This document shows, in pieces, positions 59,303-64,000 of a stretch of DNA of 64,000 nt (the first letter of the stretch is position 1; every line of letters begins with the position of its first letter). A model generated the notes under the pieces. That model was not told the DNA's origin. It saw nothing but the letters and a program-made list of their open reading frames with translations, and searched no databases. Source of the stretch: Brasilonema sennae CENA114 (lineage in GTDB: Bacteria; Cyanobacteriota; Cyanobacteriia; Cyanobacteriales; Nostocaceae). Location of the stretch: positions 1,562,654 to 1,626,653 of the forward strand of contig NZ_CP030118.1 in assembly GCF_006968745.1 (NCBI RefSeq), given 5' to 3'. The position numbers and the translations under genes are program-made.

Positions 59303-61246
59303 GTCTTTTTGCTGCTAAGCCGGAATGATGTTATGTTTCGATGAAATTCAGCAGCTAGTTTTTAAAAAAGCAATTTCTACAGACGGACACAATACAATAG
59401 AGGGTTATTAAACTTACAATTTTGATTTCCAGACCACTCAGTTGCTGGTGAGTTATCGACTGTAACTTTTGCTTACTTTACCAGAGAACTTAATTTACCT
59501 TATCCATGTTATATATCTGCTCTGAAAAATTTTCTAGTGGGTTTCCGTAGATGCAATTTTATCTTTTTAAAATTTTACTCTCCCCTAATTAAGTTATTTG
59601 TTTCTGTTACAACTAACTTCCATTTTTATACCAAATAATTAGGAGTCATTAAGTAAAATAGCATACTTTTTAGGGTTGATGAGAAAAATTAAGCATCCCT
59701 AATCCTTAATCCCCATATTCGTATTTATACTATTTTTTTCCGTAAATGTCATCTCCTAAATTATTTTTTTTCAACGTTATTTCGATTATCTTTCTAGATT
59801 AACTCAATTTTTATCAACTTTACGTTTTCTGTCTAAAGTGTTAGATATTAGGGGGTAATACCCCTCATACACACTGAATGTAAGGCTTTTATCTCCTCAA
59901 GAAGTATCTAGATTTGAGATGTGAGTAAATGTTCTAATACTTTCAAAATATATCAGCAAAAGTAGCATTTAGACAATCTTTACTAGAGAGAATTCGTGAG
60001 AATATTTTTTACAATTGCCGGAAAACATATTGTTATCGTTATCTCACTTAAGATCCACCACATAGTTAAATTTTCATTTTCACAGGCAAATCCAAATCTA
60101 CGATGAGTTTGTTATGGACTTGGCACAAAAAATCTTAAAATAATGCTGATATATTCTGATTACATGACATATTCATGGTAAAATTTTAAGACTTTTTAGA
60201 GATAGACTGTCTTAATTACAACCAAACACTGTCTAAGGTATTTGAGAAAGCAAAAGTAGCATACTGCGACTGTGTAGATTTCTTGAATTTTTCAGTCAAA
60301 AAGGAGAAGTCGTACAATATGCTGCTCGCTAAATTTAAAAAATACTTGTATTTATTTGAAATTTTGACGCTACACAGTTCAGTTGTTTCTTAGTACTGAG
60401 TAGGATGTAAAGAAGCCGTGTAGAAGGGAAAATATTTCACACTAATCACACGCCATTTGCTATCCTTAAAACCCTTGAAGTATGTTTATGACAGGCTACA
60501 CTTTGGTGTAGTCTGTCTGTAGGAATTACACAGACGTACTGGCGCTGGCTAGCAAGTGGCGTTTCAAGCAACGATCGCGACTAACATTTACCACTACAAC
60601 AGCTAATCATCGCCAGATAATCTGCACCACAATCTGATGAACTCTGTTGTTGAATAAAAAGATAGCGACGCCATAACCGGATCATTCAAGGGCACAGATG
60701 AATTGCTTGTTGGTAAAAATCAATATTTGCTATGGTTTCAGCAGCTTTTGAACTCTGAACCTTGGAAAGAACTGCTCTTTACCTATAAATTTCTGTTCTC
60801 AGTGAACTGTTCACGACGAAAATATATTCATCGTTTCGTCTGTGTGTTTAAATAAACTGGACAATGTTGTTTTGTGTTGAAGCGAAAAGATTGAGAAGCC
60901 TTTCAAAAAAGATTTACAGCAATTTTGAATTGAAAGAAACTCCCTACCCGGAAACTTGTCATCTGTAAACATTTCTCTACATTACTAGTTTTTCATGTAT
61001 TTCAAGCTACTAGTTTTTAGATTGTTCAACAGTAACTCCCTACTTATAAGCCCTTAAAACTCGGTGTGAATCGATATATTATAAGAGCAGTCCTAAATAA
61101 TACTTCTGGAGTTAGTAGCTCAAGTCCGGAAAGAGGTGAAAAAATATTGTCTGACAGATAAAAACGACTTGAATTGTTAGGTATAAAATGTTAATTTCGC
61201 ATAGAAAATAGACAGCAGGTAAAAATCCCTAACCTGTAACCTATGG
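59303..61246. other. Long AT-rich intergenic region
   Basis: About 1.9 kb. I see no conserved gene. Small features: an AGGGG/CCCCT hairpin at 59850-59865, and a 24-codon open frame at 60319-60393 with a good ribosome site (listed separately). Confidence 0.5.
60319..60393 (+). CDS. Candidate 24-residue small ORF
   Basis: ATG preceded by AAAAAGGAG at 13 bases, encoding MLLAKFKKYLYLFEILTLHS followed by SVVS. Short, basic then hydrophobic. Nothing else supports it beyond the ribosome site. Confidence 0.22.
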   Translation: MLLAKFKKYLYLFEILTLHSSVVS

Positions 61247-63769
61247 CTAATCAATGAGCAAATAAATTGCCCAAATTGCCATAGCACGAAGATAAGTACT
61301 AGCACGGAAAGTACCAACAACAGTGATAGCTTCAGGTGTGCGGAATTGTAGCCCATTCTCATAAATTTGCTGCACCACAGCGTATGCAATCCTAAAAGCT
61401 TCATCCTTCATTTCCATTTGCACAAGAAAAGCCGCCAATCCAAAATTTATTCCCGTCCAAATCTCCAAGGGATGAGTTGCGTTGGGGTTCTCTGGGGAAC
61501 CATCAGGACGAACACCGTTAGCAGCACCGAACTTCCCATCGTAAAACTTGAGGAAACAAGCATCGTAAACAGTTTTTAAAGCAGAGAGGATGCACTCAAC
61601 AGGTACAATATCCGGTAGACCCAACAAACGAGCATAGAATTGCCCACATAACTGGTCTGCCATAACCACATCAGATCCACTCTCACTATCCAGTCGATAG
61701 TATTGCCCATTCCAGAGTTTTTCTTGGTAAATAGGGCGAGATTGTGTCAGCCAAGTTTCGTAGATAGACTTTTGTTGAACCAATTCCTCTATGTCAATGG
61801 ATGCTTTCCAAGGGCGATCGCACTCCTGTGTAGAGGTGTTTTCCTTTTGGTCTATGGAGTTTAATAAAATATCGCAAATGGCGATCGCCGCTTCCATTGC
61901 CGCCAACCACAACCCACCACAATAAGCGCTGACTCCTACCAAGCGCCAGTCATCAAAAGTTTGGTCAGGTGCGCCAGAATTTTCCGGAATACCATCTTCA
62001 TCTTTATCAAACCTTTTCAGGTAGTCTAGAGTTTGCACAACAGGATTCCAACACTCTGCCAGGAATTCCACATCGTCAGCACCTGTCAGCAGGAAGTCTC
62101 GGTACACTTGCAATACAAAATCACAACCTAAATCTTTCCAAAGATTGCAATCTTGATAACTTGTATAATTTGTTTTCTCCCAGACATGTTCGTTTGGTGC
62201 ACCTAAATCGTGAGGTGTAGCGCCTGCGGTTTTACGAACTGCCATCGGACTTTCCGCACCAATCACGTAATAGTAGCCAATAATACGGTGTGTCTCGTCA
62301 CAACTGGGAATTGCTCGTGCAAAGGCACGTATCACCGCCTTCTCTAGTTCTGGAAACAGCATCAAGAGGGCGAAAGAACCATAAAGCCGCACATCCAAAC
62401 TTTCATACCAGCGGTAATCTAAGCACTCTAATACGGCAAACTGACCAACAGGGTCGCGATCACTTGCCGCACTCCAGAGAGTTCCACCACTGGTCAGATC
62501 ATAAAGCTCATTAAACAGAGCCATTTTGAACCAGTCTGGCAAGTCTTGGCGCTCAATAATTGGCTGTTGCCAAGATTGAATCTGTTGTTGCCAAACATGA
62601 TATTCTGCTAAAGCGGTGGATGCTATTGTCCAAGCATTCTTTCCACTTTTACCAAAAAAGTCGGTATATCTGCGATAATATGTAGTCCCGGCGGCAAATT
62701 CTGTGATCGGCAAATCCCAAGTCAGTGCGAAGGGAATTTCGAGAGTTTCGCCTGGTTGAAGAGTGAAACGTACAGCAAGAGCCACCCCTATCTGTTCACC
62801 TTCTGCTGCTGGAGTATTATCGACGTGATTAGGCAAAGAGCCATCTTGGGCGAAGCTTTGCCAGACTTCTTCCCCAGTCCCAACTGGATTCCAACGCGTG
62901 TGGTACTGGACTTCAACATTTGGTTGTTTGCGAGTAGCAATACACCACTGTCCCTCTCCTTCTTGAGGGGGTTCAGTCATATTAACCGGCTCCAACAACA
63001 ATCCAATACTTTCGTTGTTTTCAACTATCCGGTTAAAATTACCTTGACTTTCGCCTAAACGTGGCTGATAGTCATAAACTGGGCTTCCATCATCCCGCAC
63101 CCGAACCAGAGGAGATTTCACAGCATTAGTAAACCAGCCAACCATATTTTCCCAAGTGAGCATGATACTAAGACTAATAGGTGCATGAGTTGGGTTGTGT
63201 GCAGTCCACAGAAACACCGCGACTGGATAGCTTGCTTGTTGATAATTTCCTGCCCAAATAGGAGAGAATTGCTCACAGGTTAACTCTGCTTGAAACACCC
63301 CTTCATAAACAAACCAGCTACGAGGGTATAGAGCGTGATAAGTTCCCGTTTGGGATTGGGGTGATGAGGGAGTCACAGAAGTTTGTTTCACTTCCTCACT
63401 GTTTTCTTCTCTCCCTACTTTCTTACTTCCCGGATACCACTGCCATGTTCTAAGGCTTGCGTCTTCAGGAGGTTCAGTACACAAAGCGCAGGCTTGCGAG
63501 GATGAGCCAAAAGATTCAAATACACTGAATTGACACGCGGGGATGTTTTTGAATACATGTTCACCGCCGTCAATGTGCCACAAATTAAAATCTCCCCGTG
63601 AGGAACGACCAATACAACCTGCACCAAAACCGCCCAAAGGCATACCGTGCCAATAACCATCATCAATATTGCTGGCATAACGGACTGTGTAAGGTTCGTC
63701 CCAACCTAAACCGATGGGACGACTCCAAGTGCAAGAGGGAATTACGGAAGATGGCAGTTTTCTCATCAT
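61247..63769 (-). CDS. GH116 family (non-lysosomal glucosylceramidase/beta-glucosidase-like) protein
   Basis: 840 residues. The N-terminal beta domain (about 20-370) carries GMPLGGFGAGCIGRSSRGDFNLWHIDGGEHVFKN, the GBA2 signature. The alpha/alpha barrel (about 400-835) has FNELYDLTSGGTLW with the expected nucleophile Glu, and DKDEDGIPENSGAPDQTFDDW with the acid/base Asp, then GLWLAAMEAAIAICD and PLEIWTGINFGLAAFLVQM. Likely hydrolyses beta-glucosides or glucosylated lipids. No signal peptide, so cytoplasmic. Probably monocistronic. Confidence 0.93.
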   Translation of the reverse strand: MMRKLPSSVIPSCTWSRPIGLGWDEPYTVRYASNIDDGYWHGMPLGGFGAGCIGRSSRGDFNLWHIDGGEHVFKNIPACQFSVFESFGSSSQACALCTEPPEDASLRTWQWYPGSKKVGREENSEEVKQTSVTPSSPQSQTGTYHALYPRSWFVYEGVFQAELTCEQFSPIWAGNYQQASYPVAVFLWTAHNPTHAPISLSIMLTWENMVGWFTNAVKSPLVRVRDDGSPVYDYQPRLGESQGNFNRIVENNESIGLLLEPVNMTEPPQEGEGQWCIATRKQPNVEVQYHTRWNPVGTGEEVWQSFAQDGSLPNHVDNTPAAEGEQIGVALAVRFTLQPGETLEIPFALTWDLPITEFAAGTTYYRRYTDFFGKSGKNAWTIASTALAEYHVWQQQIQSWQQPIIERQDLPDWFKMALFNELYDLTSGGTLWSAASDRDPVGQFAVLECLDYRWYESLDVRLYGSFALLMLFPELEKAVIRAFARAIPSCDETHRIIGYYYVIGAESPMAVRKTAGATPHDLGAPNEHVWEKTNYTSYQDCNLWKDLGCDFVLQVYRDFLLTGADDVEFLAECWNPVVQTLDYLKRFDKDEDGIPENSGAPDQTFDDWRLVGVSAYCGGLWLAAMEAAIAICDILLNSIDQKENTSTQECDRPWKASIDIEELVQQKSIYETWLTQSRPIYQEKLWNGQYYRLDSESGSDVVMADQLCGQFYARLLGLPDIVPVECILSALKTVYDACFLKFYDGKFGAANGVRPDGSPENPNATHPLEIWTGINFGLAAFLVQMEMKDEAFRIAYAVVQQIYENGLQFRTPEAITVVGTFRASTYLRAMAIWAIYLLID

Positions 63770-63826
63770 TGGATTATACAGCGTTTAGGTATCCGTTCCT
63801 AGATCTGTAAGTAATGTCGAAATTTT

Positions 63827-64000
63827 TTAATTGTCTTGCTCTACGTCAACAATCACTCGTAAATCAGCTTGTGGCATCAGCCGCTGCAAAATTGTAAGAT
63901 GACCATCGGCATCACTGCGGCTGCGGAATCGATTCATCACAATTCGCTCAGTTGGTGAAACCAAGTGAACAACAGCCCACGGTGCAAGTGCTGTGCGGTA
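63827..64000 (-). CDS. C-terminal part of a small conserved protein, cut by window edge
   Basis: 57 codons to a TAA at 63827-63829, reading YRTALAPWAVVHLVSPTERI, then VMNRFRSRSDADGHLTILQRL and MPQADLRVIVDVEQDN. The pattern (WAVVHL...RFRSRSDADGHLTILQRLMP) resembles small cyanobacterial conserved proteins of unknown function. The start lies beyond the window. Confidence 0.6.
   Translation of the reverse strand, partial: YRTALAPWAVVHLVSPTERIVMNRFRSRSDADGHLTILQRLMPQADLRVIVDVEQDN

Overview
The window looks like a chromosome segment of a filamentous, heterocyst-forming cyanobacterium (Nostocales). Evidence: a HetP-family heterocyst protein; plant/cyanobacterial-type ferredoxin glutamate synthase; cyanobacterial DUF1815, DUF1997 and DUF2839 proteins; an RNase E with a C-terminal Arg-rich PNPase-binding motif; many HIP1 octamers (GCGATCGC); heptameric short tandem repeats (e.g. 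CAGTTAT, TTCTGAG); and GC-rich palindromic interspersed repeats. Species cannot be fixed from the sequence.

Layout. 0.4-13 kb is housekeeping: rne and rnhB (+), a DUF1997 protein, pheA (+), a LON-domain protein, then the str operon read leftward (rpsL, rpsG, fusA, tuf, rpsJ) with an unusual 0.9 kb gap between rpsL and rpsG, then an IscA/HesB-type protein and a mannose-6-phosphate isomerase-like cupin. 13-28 kb has a NAGPA-type phosphodiester glycosidase, gltB/glsF (Fd-GOGAT) behind a long leader containing a possible three-way-junction RNA, a polysaccharide deacetylase, a DUF2079 membrane protein preceded by a decayed PIG-V-like mannosyltransferase gene, and dxr. 28-34.5 kb holds a thioesterase, DUF1815 and DUF2839 proteins, a DinG-like helicase relative and an M48 protease, separated by repeat-rich spacers.

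34.5-54.7 kb is the most interesting part: about 20 kb with every recognisable gene on the minus strand. In transcription order it has a C39-peptidase ABC exporter with an N-terminal cyclic-nucleotide-binding domain, an HlyD adaptor, a PpiC/SurA-type prolyl isomerase, three small double-glycine-leader precursor genes, a Ser-rich small protein, an RTX calcium-binding protein, a giant TPR/O-GlcNAc-transferase-like protein with two GT41-like domains, an SDR-TPR-GT2 fusion, a multi-core microviridin-type (graspetide) precursor and an MvdD-type ATP-grasp ligase. My reading (inference) is a combined peptide modification and secretion island: the precursors share a GG-type leader end that the single C39 exporter could cleave, the ATP-grasp ligase would install ester rings on the four KYPSD cores, and the glycosyltransferases may decorate Ser/Thr-rich peptides or the exported RTX protein. 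Two miniature mobile elements, one with an 8-bp target duplication, lie inside this island.

54.7-64 kb has long AT-rich spacers, a HetP-family gene behind a short divergent HlyD-like gene, a GH116 glucosylceramidase-like enzyme, and the end of a small conserved gene cut by the window edge. No rRNA, tRNA or CRISPR array was recognised.
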